Positions 21,039-32,175 of a stretch of 64,000 nt of DNA are shown here, in pieces. The DNA is from Avena insularis (Eukaryota; Streptophyta; Magnoliopsida; Poales; Poaceae). Within the stretch, counting starts at the first letter, position 1. Each line of letters starts with the position of its first letter. The notes below the pieces were generated by a model. The model was given only the letters and a program-made list of their open reading frames with translations, ran no database searches and was not told where the DNA came from. The translations under genes were made by a program, and so were the position numbers. The DNA lies in assembly GCA_023614405.1 (NCBI GenBank), contig CM042689.1:304397132-304461131 (forward strand). The letters are read 5' to 3'.

Positions 21039-23807
21039 ACTCCTGCTCGTCCTCGAGTAGGTAAGTGATAAAAAGAATAATTTTTTAGGTGACATGCACC
21101 CTCACAATAAAGATCCAACCATTTGCAAGCATTGAAAGCTGGGATCAAAGAACTCTAGACATATGCATGAAAGATGGAGTTCTAACAATAGGATATAGTA
21201 ACTATGCATGCAACATGACAAGCTACAAACAAAGATCATGAATAACATGCATTGAAAAACATTTGTTTGTTTCACATACAGAAAACATAGCATAGTGGCA
21301 ATCATCTTGTCCCTCATAGAGTAGCAAATAGATGCATAGGACACCTTCAAAGTTCACAAGGGTGACTAGAAACAATTAGTACAAGAACAAGTAATATCAC
21401 AATATGCATCAATCAATAAGCTTTGGAACACTGCACACAGAATGACAACTATGCTCTCTTAATGGTGCCTAAAGGTAGAAGGTGGAGACTGAATAGTGGT
21501 GGAAGAAAGGCCTTTTTATAAAGGAAGCAGGGATTACAAGTATCAAAAAGAGCTTCCAAAAATTATGGTACTTGTTAGCTTTCATCCCTCATTGCCCCTA
21601 TCATAAGCATCTTGAAGTGGTTAAGGTTAAAGTGGCAAAGATGGAGTATATGCTTGACGAAGTATAAGTTGGCAATCTCAAGTCCCTTGAATACAAGGGC
21701 CACACCTCATGCATACTCAACTTTGGGTCCAGGTAAATTCTTCTCATTGTAAGTATTTGCATATCATTGAGAACCGCCAACGGGGTACCCCTTGCACATG
21801 GTACAGGAGCTTTCCCATAACCAAAATGACAAGGCAAGCAGACAATGAGCATCTCAGCAATCTTCTTATGTACCATGGGAATATGGTGCTTTTTTCTCTC
21901 TTTCCTCTTTTCTCAATGTGTCTCTTTTTTTATAAGAAGAATGCTTCATAGATGTCACTATGGTAATGCTGCAAGTTTCCACCATGATTAGGCATGGCTT
22001 AGTCTAGCGGCCTAGGCGTTTCTCTAACACAAGATACAAACTCCATGGACTTACAAGTTCCTTCTTTATTTCACACTGGTGACATCCATAGACAAAAGAA
22101 CATGATATCAACTAAGTACAAAGTACAAGTGCAATGTTGAAAACGTTTCCCGTGACAGCACGGTTCTGCTAATTCCAACTTATAAGTGCAAGCATATACA
22201 ACAAAGTTGTCACAATGGTTCAAGTTTATTAGGGGCAAAGAATAAAGTGTGCCATCAAGTTTGTGAGGGCTTTAATCACTAAGTTTTCACATTACAAAAT
22301 AGTTTTTAATTGGAAGATAGTTGAAAACAAGAATATACTTGGAATGGTGTAACACACCATGCATAGGAGTTTATAGTGGACACTTTGAATAACTTGGTTT
22401 CTTGGGAGTTGGAAGCATGAGTAGAACTTACTCATACAAGTGGAGGCTAGCAAAAGACTAGGAGCAACCAACTAAGAGAGCATAATGGCCATAATCATGC
22501 AATGCAACAAAGCATACTAATCAAAGCAAAGAGTGGTACTACAAGTCAAGGACTAAATGATCATAGAGGATAATGGTGACTTGTCATAGTCATAACATGG
22601 TGTGATCATGTGCCAAGTTAACCCAAGGCAAAGCATCAAAGAGAATACCACAATACTATGCTTTTGCATGCTAAAACAACGCATAATTTCTTCAAGGCAC
22701 ACTAAGCAATCCCAATTGTTTGTAACAAGACATGCTACAACAATAATCACTATGCATAAGGTCAAAACAACACCTAGCATGTCATGCTAAAGTCTAAATC
22801 ACAGTCAATGCATGCTCCTCTTGCACTTCAAGCAAGAACTTACTACTCCTTTCCAACACCAAGCAACTTATTTGCAAAACAACACAGCGATAATGGGGGT
22901 GCCAACTACTTTATTCAAGCAAACTAAACAACCTAAGAAAAGCAAACGAAAACTAAGATGCTCCAAGAACAACACAACTGTGCATGAAACAATAAAAACG
23001 AAGTGTCTAGACAGACCTTAGCTTTTTGTTGATGAAGAAGGGGATGCCCAAGGCATCCCCAAGCTTTTACGCTTGTACCTATTGGATATTTCTTGGGGTG
23101 AAACCATGGTGGCATCCCCAAGCTTGAGCTTTTGTCCATTCTTCATCTTATTGCATCATTTTCTCTTTACACCTGAAATTTTTCCTTCATACAAAACTTC
23201 ACATAATGTTCATTAGCAACATTAGTTTATTCAAAAGATATTAGACCTCTGGCAAAGCTTTGGGACAGCAAGGCTTTTCACTAAAAACACAATCTACTGT
23301 AGTAACTCCTTCAAAAAGCTCAATTCACCTAAAGAGAACTCAAAAGGAATCAATAAGAAGCAAATGCAAATAATGGCTGAAATCTGGCAAAACAGACCAG
23401 CAGGTAGAAACTTTTTTTAGAACATCTTCTGTTGCTAAAATTAAAAAGTGTTGAACTAACTAAAGTTAGCTAACATACTGGGGGATTTATTCGTAAATTT
23501 TTAGCTCAATCCGAGTTACACAGACTCCTCATGAATTTTTTTGGTGGAGGACAGAAATCTGTTTCGGGACAGCAACTCCCCAAATCTTACTTCCCTCTCA
23601 TTAGAGGTCATTCTTGGCACAAAAAGCAAACAAAAAGGATAAGGAGAGGTCATTACTGAAGTAATAACTTCCAATACTCAAGGAAACTCTTGGGTTATCT
23701 CCCAACAAGTACTTTTCTTTAACGCCTTTAAGGTAGGCTTGATAGCTTGAGAAGATGCTCACATAAGAATTATGAATTGAAGTCAAAGAGAGCATCAAGA
23801 AGAAAAT
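21039..23807 (-). other. 3' non-coding internal region of NA copy 2
   Basis: Collinear in reverse complement with 5004-7700 of copy 1. It holds the block shared with element E at 21768-22027; here one arm of the inverted repeat is intact (21844-21854), the other is mutated, and the loop carries a pyrimidine-rich insertion. No conserved ORF is seen. Confidence 0.6.
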
Positions 23808-24823
23808 TCAAAACACATTTAAGTCTAACCACTTCCTATGTATAGGAATCTTGTATGCAAATAAATTCACAAAGAACAAAGTGACAGGCATAGGAAGATG
23901 AAACAAGGGCAACTTCAAAACTTTCAGGACATAGAGAGGCGTTTCAGTACCATGAAAACTTCTACAACCATACTTTACTCTCTCATAATAATTTTCAGTA
24001 GCATCATGAATAAACTCAACAATATATCTATCACATAAATCATGCTTTTCATGATCTACAAACTCATAATTTCTATGAAGCTCAAAAACAGTGGGATTAA
24101 AACCTCCACAGGTTTTATCCAAAGTAGATATTTCAAAAGGATCCACAGGAACATAACATTCATCCTCCTTTGGTAAGCATGGGAGACAATCAAATAATGT
24201 AAGAGATAAGGATTTACTCGCATTAGAATGTAGGCATGGGTATATAATCCATTCTTCCTCCTTTTGTTCACCACTCTCCTCCTCTTTTTCATCTAATGAG
24301 CTTCCAATTTCAACAATATCTTCTTCCATAGGCTCCTGCAAGGCATTAGTCTCTTACATTTGTGGAAAACACATATTAAAATATTCAATACTATAGCCAT
24401 TTTATTCCTTGTAATTGTCAAATAAAAATTAAGTATCTCATAAACCTCATATTCATAAGGTGCATCATCAGTATTTTCAAGCAAACTGGCAAGTTCAAAT
24501 GCACCCTTGAAGGCAATAAATTCTTCAATTTGTTCCGCATCATAAAAGTCATAATTTCCCTTAACATAAGAAGATATGGTAACGTTATCATTATACTCAC
24601 ATTGAAAAGGCAGGTGTTTATATCTCCTACAACAGCAGGACTTATCAAAGCAATAGGTAACATTATAAGTAGAGCACACCTCTCTAGCAATAGTATTCAA
24701 CTTATCAATTTGTTCCCATAAGTGTTTCCCATTTTGTGACAAACGGTGTTCCTTATAATAATACTTTTGTTCTTCCGTGAACCCACCTTGCCAATAAGAA
24801 CTAGTTTCAAAAAAACCATCCAT
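23808..24823 (-). pseudogene. NA-element ORF, copy 2 (unknown protein, broken)
   Basis: Starts at ATG 24823 in the same MDGFFETSSYWQGG context as copies 1 and 3. The first part is open to 24293, including SSYVKGNYDFYD where copy 1 has a stop. It then shows the same frame change and the same stops (AAGGAATAAAATGG and CAAATGTAAGAGAC on the minus strand) as copy 1, and the same loss of about 55 codons relative to copy 3. The C-terminal segment (24341-23808) is open and ends in a Leu/Phe-rich hydrophobic stretch. The sharing of defects shows that copies 1 and 2 descend from an already defective source. No known domain was recognised. Confidence 0.7.
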
Positions 24824-25003
24824 TGATAGAAAGCATGACCAAGCAAGGCAATAACAGACCAGCAACCAGAGTAGGAACTATTTTTTTTTTTGGTTTTTTT
24901 TTGAAAAGAGGCACACAAAACCAAGCAAAAGAAACAAAGAAAACTAAAAACAAAGTAAAGAGAAAGGAAGTGAAGGACTCCCCTTGTGAAAACGTCCTTA
25001 GCC

Positions 25004-25021
25004 TGCCCGGCAACGGCGCCA
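25004..25021 (-). promoter_or_regulatory. Primer-binding site, tRNA-Asp type (NA copy 2)
   Basis: Minus-strand TGGCGCCGTTGCCGGGCA, separated by seven bases from the LTR end at 25029; one mismatch to the usual plant tRNA-Asp PBS. Confidence 0.87.
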
Positions 25022-25028
25022 GAAATCT

Positions 25029-26584
25029 TGATGCGTGCACCCAACATTGATGTGGGACACTTCGTTGGAACCCCAAGAGCAAGGTGTGATGAGCACAACA
25101 ACAAGTTTCCCTCAGTAGAGACCAAGGTTATCGAATCTGAAGGAGGAAGGAAACGTCTCAAAGTGTTGCAAGCAACATGGAGACCTGCACAACACAAACT
25201 CAAGACTTTGTCCCAACGAATCAGTGAGGTTGTCAAGCTCACCGGTTTGCTGTAACAAAGGATTATATGTATAGTGTGGAAGTTAATGGTTTGCAACAAG
25301 TAAACAAGTAACAGTGGAAGATGTATCAATGGTAAAGATTGGACCGGGGTCCATAGTTCACTAAAGGTGCTCTCCTTAGATAAACAACATGGCATGAAGG
25401 GTAAACAAATTACAACATGGCAATTGACAGGAACTGAGCAAGGCATAACAATGCAATTACTAGTCAGAAAGATCCTATGAGATTCGATTGGGCAATACAA
25501 CAAGATACATAGACCGCCATCCAACTACATATATGACTAGAAGTCCACCTTCAGGTTATCATCCGAACTCCCCCCAGTATTAAGTTGTAAGCAACAGACA
25601 ACTGCTTTAAGCAAAGTGTGTAAGGTAAACAGTCCACATGTTCCATGAACAAGAGACCGTTGTTTTCTCCCTAGTAGCAAAAGCACATCTACAACCGAAG
25701 AGATTTCTGTCACTTCCCTTGGAAACTAGAGGCATGAACCCAATATCGAGCATAAGTACCCCCTCTTGGCGTCACTAGCAACCACTTGGCCAAGATAGAT
25801 ACTAACAACGGAGAGCATGCAAGATCACAAACAACACAGACATGATAGAATCATAAAGATAAAACCATTAATCAAACCAACATAATAATCTCAATATCCA
25901 TCGGATCCCCGCAAACACAACATGCATGATTACAAATAGATTAGATCTTGATCATGAACGGAGCTCACAAGATCTATACTTGAAAGCACAAAGGAGGAGA
26001 TACAACCATCTAGCTACTACATGGACCCATAGTCCAAGGTGGAACTACTCACGCATCATACCGTAGAGAAGGCCTCCAAGATGATCTCCCCTCCGGCAGG
26101 GTGCTAGGAAGAACTTCAGATCCCCCCGATCTAGGGACGATGGTGGCGGTGGCTATAGACGGTTTCGTGGAGATTTGATCGGGTGCTTAGGGTTTCTGCA
26201 TCAGGGGCTTCTTATAGGCGAAGGGGGAGGCCGAGGAGGCGACCAGGGGGACCAAACCCTAGCTAGGCACGGGCCCACCCCTGGCCGCGCCTGGGGGGGT
26301 ATGGCTGCCCTGGCCCGCTTCCTCGTCTCCCTTCTGGACTTCTTATTCCCCACAGAAAGTAATTGACTTTGACGTTTGTCCCGTCCAATTCCGAGAATAT
26401 TTCTTTACTAACTTTTCTGAAACCAAAAACAGCAGAAAACAGGCATTTGGCACTGTTGCAACTTGTTAGTAGGTTAGTACCAAAAAACATGTAAAAAGCA
26501 CCTCAAAGTGTAGACAAGTAAAGAAAAGTAGATACTAAACAAGCATGGAGCATCAAAAATTATAGATACGTTTCCGACGTATCA
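25029..26584 (-). repeat. 5' LTR of NA copy 2
   Basis: Matches 19472-21023 along its full length, with only scattered substitutions visible. The minus-strand start carries the GATACGT/ACGTATC inverted repeat (26565-26583). Confidence 0.92.
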
Positions 26585-28669
26585 ATGCACGGCCCAGATC
26601 TAATCATACCGCTTCACCTAGTCATCTAATCGTGGCCACTAGATCTAGATCCAACGGATCAGACCTGCCCGACCATACTCTAGCGGCGCGAATAGCTCTC
26701 GCGGTGGCGACGCCACTGGCGGTGACATGCTGGCGATGTCAGAGGGGTAGGGGGTGTGCTGGCGCTTACCGAGCTCGCGGGGACGTGGGGATGCTCAACG
26801 TGGATGCGGTTGGGGCGGGGGCGCATGGACACAGCATCTATTCCTCGTCCGCGTGTCGGGTGCTCACTGTCGGAGTCGAAGACGACCTAGGGTGAAAGAG
26901 GGAAAATGGCTGGCATTAGGAGGCGCGCAAGGACACGGCGAATACAGTCGCATGAAACAGTGGTCAAGGGGAGCACGAGGTTTAACGAATTTGTTCGCTA
27001 GAGTTGAGATGCGCTTCGGGTGTTTGCAAACGACGACAGGGCGACGACCTAGGGGCAATTGGACAAGCCACAAGCATTAGTAGATGAACAAGGCCAAGGG
27101 GAACACGATCGCGTGTACGAGAGGCAGAGGGGCGCACGAGGCTTACCAGAATAGCTCGTCGGAGTTCTACGGTACTACGGCGGTGTGAGGGGGAAATTAT
27201 TGGAGCCTGGCGGCGCTCTGTGCTCGCTGTGTGAGGGGAAATGGTCGCGAGGAGGTGGGGATTAAGTAGCCGGAGCGGGGACAAGAATTACGCACACATT
27301 CATCGACAATCAACGCGATTTGATTCGGCAGTGAAGAGGGGAGAAATGGCCACGGCGAGCTGGTGTCGCACGGAGTTTGGGGACGACGAGGTTGACATGG
27401 CGACGGGGCCCAGTGGTCAGCGGGTGGGTGTGCGTGCGCGAGGTAGAAAACAGAGGGAGATGGGGAATGTTCCCGGGTGGGCTTAGTGGGCCGTGAGGGG
27501 GGTTGGGCCATATGGGTTGCTGATTTTATTTTTTTCTCTCTTTCTCTTTTTCTATTTATGTTTTGATTTTCTAAATAAGATTTGAATGGCCTATTCAAAT
27601 CCAAATCAAATCAAATTTTCACCAAACTTTTGTGAGGTGATGCTAGTGCTAAAAAGTGTGTCAAACACATCTATACACTCCAAAACATTTTTGGGTCACA
27701 AAATAAAATAAAACCAGGCCCCATACATATAATATAAAAAGGGGTTTAAATATGGTTTGATTAGGGTTTAAACTTTGAAAAAAATTATGTAAGATAGAAA
27801 TGCCATGATGTTATGAGTGCAATAACATTGTTTTTAATTTGATGAAATTTTGGATGTTACACAAACTAAGCAAACTAAACGAAAACTAAGACGCTCCAAG
27901 AACAACACAACAGTGCATGAAACAATAAAAACGAAGTGTCTAGAAAGACCTGAGCTTTTTATTGATGAAGAAGGGGATGCCTTGGGCATCCCCAAGCTTT
28001 GACGCTTTTACCTCTTGAATATTTCTTGGGGTGACATTGGGTGGCATCCCCAAGATTGAGCTTTTGTCCATTCTTCATCTCATTACATTATTCTCTCTCT
28101 CTACACCTGAAAATTTTCCTTCATACAAAACTTCACACAATTTTCATTAGCAACATTAGTGTATTCAAAAGATAATAGACCTTTGGGTTTAGGTTTAGAA
28201 TAGAAAATGTTTCACTAAAAACACAAGGTACTGTAGCAATTCCCTCAAAAAGCTCAATTCCCCAAAAAGAACCCGAAAAGGAATCAATGTGAAGCAAATG
28301 CAAATAATGGCAGAAATCTGTCAAAACGGACCAGTAGGTAGAAACCGATTTTTTTCAAAGACCTTATGTTGCTCAAATCTAAAAGTGTTCAACTTAAGAA
28401 AGTTATCTAACATACCGGGGGATTTATTCAGAAAATATCAGCTCAATCCGAATTACAAATATTTCTCACGAATTTTTATGGTGGAGCACAAAAATCTATT
28501 TCAGGACAGCAACTCCCCAAATCTTACTTCCCTCTCATTAGAGGTCATTCTTGGCACAAAAAGAAAATAAAAAGGATAAGGAGAGGTCATTACTGAAGTA
28601 ATAACTTCCAATACTCAAGAAAACTTTTGGGTTATCTCCCAATAAGTACTTTTCTTTAACGCCTTTAAG

Positions 28670-29929
28670 TTAGGCACAAGAAAGTAGGAGAAAATGCTCA
28701 CATAAGAAATATGAATTGAAGTAAAAGAGAGAATCAAGAAGCAAATTCAAAACACATTTAAGTTTAACCCACTTCCTATGCATGGGAATCTTGTACGCAA
28801 ATAAATTCACAAAGAACAAAGTGCCAAGCATAGGAAGATAAAACAAGAGTAACTTCAAAACTTTCAACACATAGAGAGGTGTTTCAGTACCATGAAAACC
28901 TCTAAAACCATATTTTCCTCTCTCGTAATAATTTTCAGTAGTCTCAAGAATAAACTCAACATTATAACTATCACATAAAGCATGTTTTTCATGATTTACA
29001 AACACATAATTTTTATCAAGCTCAAAAATAATGGGATTAAAACCTTCAAACCCACTTTTAACAATTTTATAACAAGAAGACTGATCATTCAATATAGAAC
29101 CATCATCTAGAGCTTTATCATAAACATTTTCTAAGCAAAACTCTTTAGTACCATGCATTTCGAAGTTAGGCACAAAAATAAGATTATCATAGATAACAGG
29201 AGCATAACTATTATCACAAGGTTTACCCATAGTAGATATTTCAAAAGAATCCATAGGAACATAACATTCATCCTTCTTTAGTAAGCATGGGGGACAATCA
29301 AATAATATAAGAGGTAAAGAGTTACTCTCATTAGAAGGTAGGCATGGGTAGATCCATTCTTCCTCCTCTTGACCATCACTCTCCTCCTCTTTTTCATCTA
29401 ATGAGCTTTCAGGTTCAGCAATTTATTCTTCTATAAGCTCCTGCAAAGTATTAGTCTCTTCTGTTTGTGGAAAACACCTATTAAAATATTCAAGAATATA
29501 GCCATTGTCTTCCTTGTAATTATCAAAGCAAAATTTAAGTATCTCATAAACCTCATATTCATAAGGTGCATCATCAGTATTTTCAAGCAAACTAGCAAGT
29601 TCAAATGCACCCTTGAAAGCAATAAATTCTTCAATTTGTTCCACATCATAAAAGTCATAATTTCCCTTAACATAAGAAGATATGGTAATATTATAATTAT
29701 ACTCACATTAAAAAGGAAGGTGTTTATACCTCCTACAGTAACAAGATTTATCAAAGCAATACGTAACATTATAAGTAGAGCACACGTCTCTAGCAATAGT
29801 ATTCAACTTATCAATTTGTTCCCATAAGTGTTTCCCTTTTTGTGACAAACAGTGTTCCTTATAATAATACTTTTGTTCTTCTATGAACCCACCTTGCCAA
29901 TAAGAACTAGTTTCGAACAAACCATCCAT
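28670..29929 (-). pseudogene. NA-element ORF, copy 3 (fullest version, unknown protein)
   Basis: One frame of about 420 codons runs from ATG 29929 to 28670 with only two stops that I see: a TAA after KHLPF (about 29706) and a TAA after QELIEE (about 29423). Unlike copies 1 and 2 it has no frameshift and keeps an extra segment of about 55 codons (around ENVYDKALDDGSIL). Regions in order: aromatic N-terminus, Cys-rich patch, EFIAFKGAFELASLLEN, an acidic segment with SSLDEKEEES, CPPC-containing segment, HGTETPLYVLK, then strongly hydrophobic Leu/Phe-rich stretches at the C-terminus that could be membrane-spanning. No retroviral enzyme motif is present. An envelope-like origin is possible but unsupported by any specific motif. 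Confidence 0.72.
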
Positions 29930-30151
29930 TGATAGAAATCATGACAAAGCAAGGCAATAACAGACCAGCAACTAGAGTAGGAACTATTTTTTTGTGTTTT
30001 TGATAAAATAAAGCAAACCAAACTAAACTAAATTTTTTGGAGTTTTTGATAAAAAGAGGCAAACAAAACCAAGCAAAATAAACTAAGCAAAACAAAAACA
30101 AAGTAAAGAGAAAGGTTGTGAAGGACTCCCCTTGTGAATATGTCCTTAGCC

Positions 30152-30169
30152 TCCCCGACAACAGCGCCA
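30152..30169 (-). promoter_or_regulatory. Primer-binding site, tRNA-Asp type (NA copy 3)
   Basis: Minus-strand TGGCGCTGTTGTCGGGGA, two mismatches to the usual plant tRNA-Asp PBS; eight bases from the LTR boundary at 30178. Confidence 0.82.
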
Positions 30170-30759
30170 GAAAATCTTGTTGCGCGTGGTCGACGCTTCG
30201 TTGGGAGATCCCAAGAGCAACGTATGATGAGAACATCAGCAAGTCTTCCCTCAGTAAGAAACCAAGGTTATCGAACCAGTAAGAGGAAGCAAACGTCTCA
30301 AAGGTGCTGCTAGCAACTTGGAGACCTGCGCAACACAAACTCAAGACTTTGCCCCAACGAACAGTGGGCAATCTCACCGGTTGCTATAACAAAGGATTAA
30401 CTGTGTGGTGTAGAAGGTTAGTGGTTTGCAGAAAGTAAACAGTAATAGTGGAAGATGTATCAATGGTAAAGATTGGACCGGGGTACATAGTTCACTAGAG
30501 GTGTTCCCCTTAAGATAAACAAACATGGCATGCTGGGTAAACAAATTACAGCAGGGCAATTGACAGGACTGAGCAAGGCATAACAATGCAATACTAGACA
30601 TTCATGATCCTATGAGATTCAATTAGACAATACAACGAGATACATAGATTGCCATCCAACTACATCTATGACTAGAAATCCACCTTCAGGTTATCATTCG
30701 AACCCCCTACAGTATTAAGTTGCAAGCAATAGATAACTGCTTTAAGCAAAGTGTGTAAG

Positions 30760-32129
30760 TGATACGTCCAAAACATATCTACTTTCCCGAACACTTTTGC
30801 TATTGTTTCTCCTCTAAACTTGTGTGATTTGGATACAACTAACACGGACTGACGCTGTTTTCAGCAAAATTACCTTGGTGTCTTGTTTTTGTGCAGAAAA
30901 TCAACTAGCAGGAAAAATCCCGGAAAATATGCCAAAAATTATATTTCACCAGAAGACCCACGAAGCCAGAAGATGGGACGAGAAGGGGCCTGGGGGGGCC
31001 ACACCCCTGCCAGGCGTGGGTGGGCCCTGCCCCGTGCCTGGGGGTGCAGCCACACCAGGCACCCCCTCGGCCTCCATTCGCGCCTATAAGTTGCCTCTCG
31101 ACCTAAAAACTGGGGGGGGGGGTCGATAGTTTTCCAGAAAGAGTTCCGCTCCGCCGCCGCCACCAAAAACCAAGATTCGGATCCAGAAACTCCGTTCTGG
31201 CACCCTACCGAGACGGGGAATTTTGAGAGGATCATCGCCATCATCATCACCAACGCATCTCCATCAGCCATCGATGTTTTCCTCATCCATGAGTGAGTAA
31301 TCCTTGCTGTAGGCTTGGGGATGGTAGGGATTGGATGAGTTCTATCATGTAATCGAATAAGATCTGTTAGGGCATAGTGCCTAGTATCTCTATTAATGCT
31401 ATTTGACTTTGTTGCAACTTGTTGTGCTTAATGCTTGTCACTAGGGCCCGAGTGCCATGATCTCAGATCTGAGCTTATTATTGAATCATTATGATAGTAT
31501 TGTTTGTGATCTTATCTGCAAGTTGTGTACACATATCATTGTCTGGATCCAAAGGCCCCAAAGTGACAATAATTGGGACAACCGGAGGGGATGGCTGTGG
31601 TGTGAGGATCACATGTGTTCACGGAGTGTTAATTCTTTGCTCCGGTGCTCTATTAAAAGGAGCACCTTAATTGCCAGTAGTTCCCTAGAGGCCCCGCTGC
31701 CACGGGCTGGTTGGACAGAAGATGTTGTGCAAGTTCTCATTGCGAGCACGTATGACTATATATGGAGCACATGCCTAGGATTGTTTAGTACTTGGATGCT
31801 TGTTATCATTTATCTACAATGCCCTAGATCTTGAAGTTACATGTTTAGACTCATCCATGCAACACCCGTCCATCCATCCCTATGCCTATCGCACTCATAT
31901 CCTACTGTTTGCTGCTACTATTACTATTTCTCATGTTTCACTTCTGTTGTTGCTTTGTTGTTGCTACTGATAAACTTTTGTGAGCAAGAACTATTTCTAG
32001 GTGCAGTTGAATTGACAACTCAGTTGTTAAGGCTTGTAAGTATTGTTTGGCTCCCCTTGTGTCAAATCAATAAATTGGGTAATACTACCCGCGAAGACTG
32101 TTGCGATCCCCTATACTTGTGGGTCATCA
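30760..32129 (+). repeat. 5' LTR of element E
   Basis: Starts TGATACGTCC and ends GGGTCATCA. The terminal inverted repeat is damaged by one substitution (ACATATC where the other LTR has ACGTATC). CGCCTATAAGTTGCC near 31080 is a TATA-like site. Confidence 0.88.
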
Positions 32130-32175
32130 GTAAGGTAAACAATCCACTTGTTCCATGAACAAGAGACCGTTGTTT
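32130..32175 (+). other. 46-bp copy of right-flank DNA replacing the PBS
   Basis: Identical, base for base, to 40389-40434, the TSD plus NA copy 3 LTR sequence to the right of element E. The match stops at GTTGTTT; 32176 continues with element E sequence and 40435 with NA LTR sequence. No PBS is present downstream. Confidence 0.9.

Larger units (their letters stand above)
19472..26584 (-). mobile_element. NA element copy 2: complete non-autonomous LTR retrotransposon
   Basis: A 7113-bp element is flanked by TSD ATGCA (19467-19471 and 26585-26589). The minus-strand order is 5' LTR (26584-25029), tRNA-Asp-type PBS (25021-25004), a broken ORF (24823-23808), a long non-coding 3' region, PPT (21038-21024) and 3' LTR (21023-19472). 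The LTRs are 1556 and 1552 bp and very similar, so insertion was comparatively recent. The internal region is only about 4.0 kb and shows no gag-pol, so movement must have depended on proteins supplied by another element. PBS type, LTR ends and 3' internal motifs resemble the Athila-like element E, the best candidate type of helper. Confidence 0.93.
15436..27861 (-). mobile_element. Gypsy A retrotransposon: 5' LTR, leader ORFs and gag start, hosting copy 2
   Basis: The minus-strand order is LTR (27861-17651, interrupted), tRNA-Met-type PBS, two accessory ORFs, then the first part of gag, cut at 15436 by the inserted NA copy 1. The remaining gag-pol and 3' LTR should lie beyond NA copy 1, left of the window. 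It is itself inserted in the internal region of NA copy 3, which resumes at 27862; predicted TSD CAAAC. Confidence 0.82.
17651..27861 (-). repeat. 5' LTR of Gypsy A (about 3.09 kb) split by NA copy 2
   Basis: Runs from TGTAAGACC to GGATGTTACA. Subtracting copy 2 (19472-26584) and one 5-bp TSD leaves 3093 bp. It is the same family as 1-2715. A stretch at about 19191-19263 absent from that sister LTR repeats part of the neighbouring copy 2 LTR and looks like templated filler. A GC-richer block spans about 26650-27480. Confidence 0.85.
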
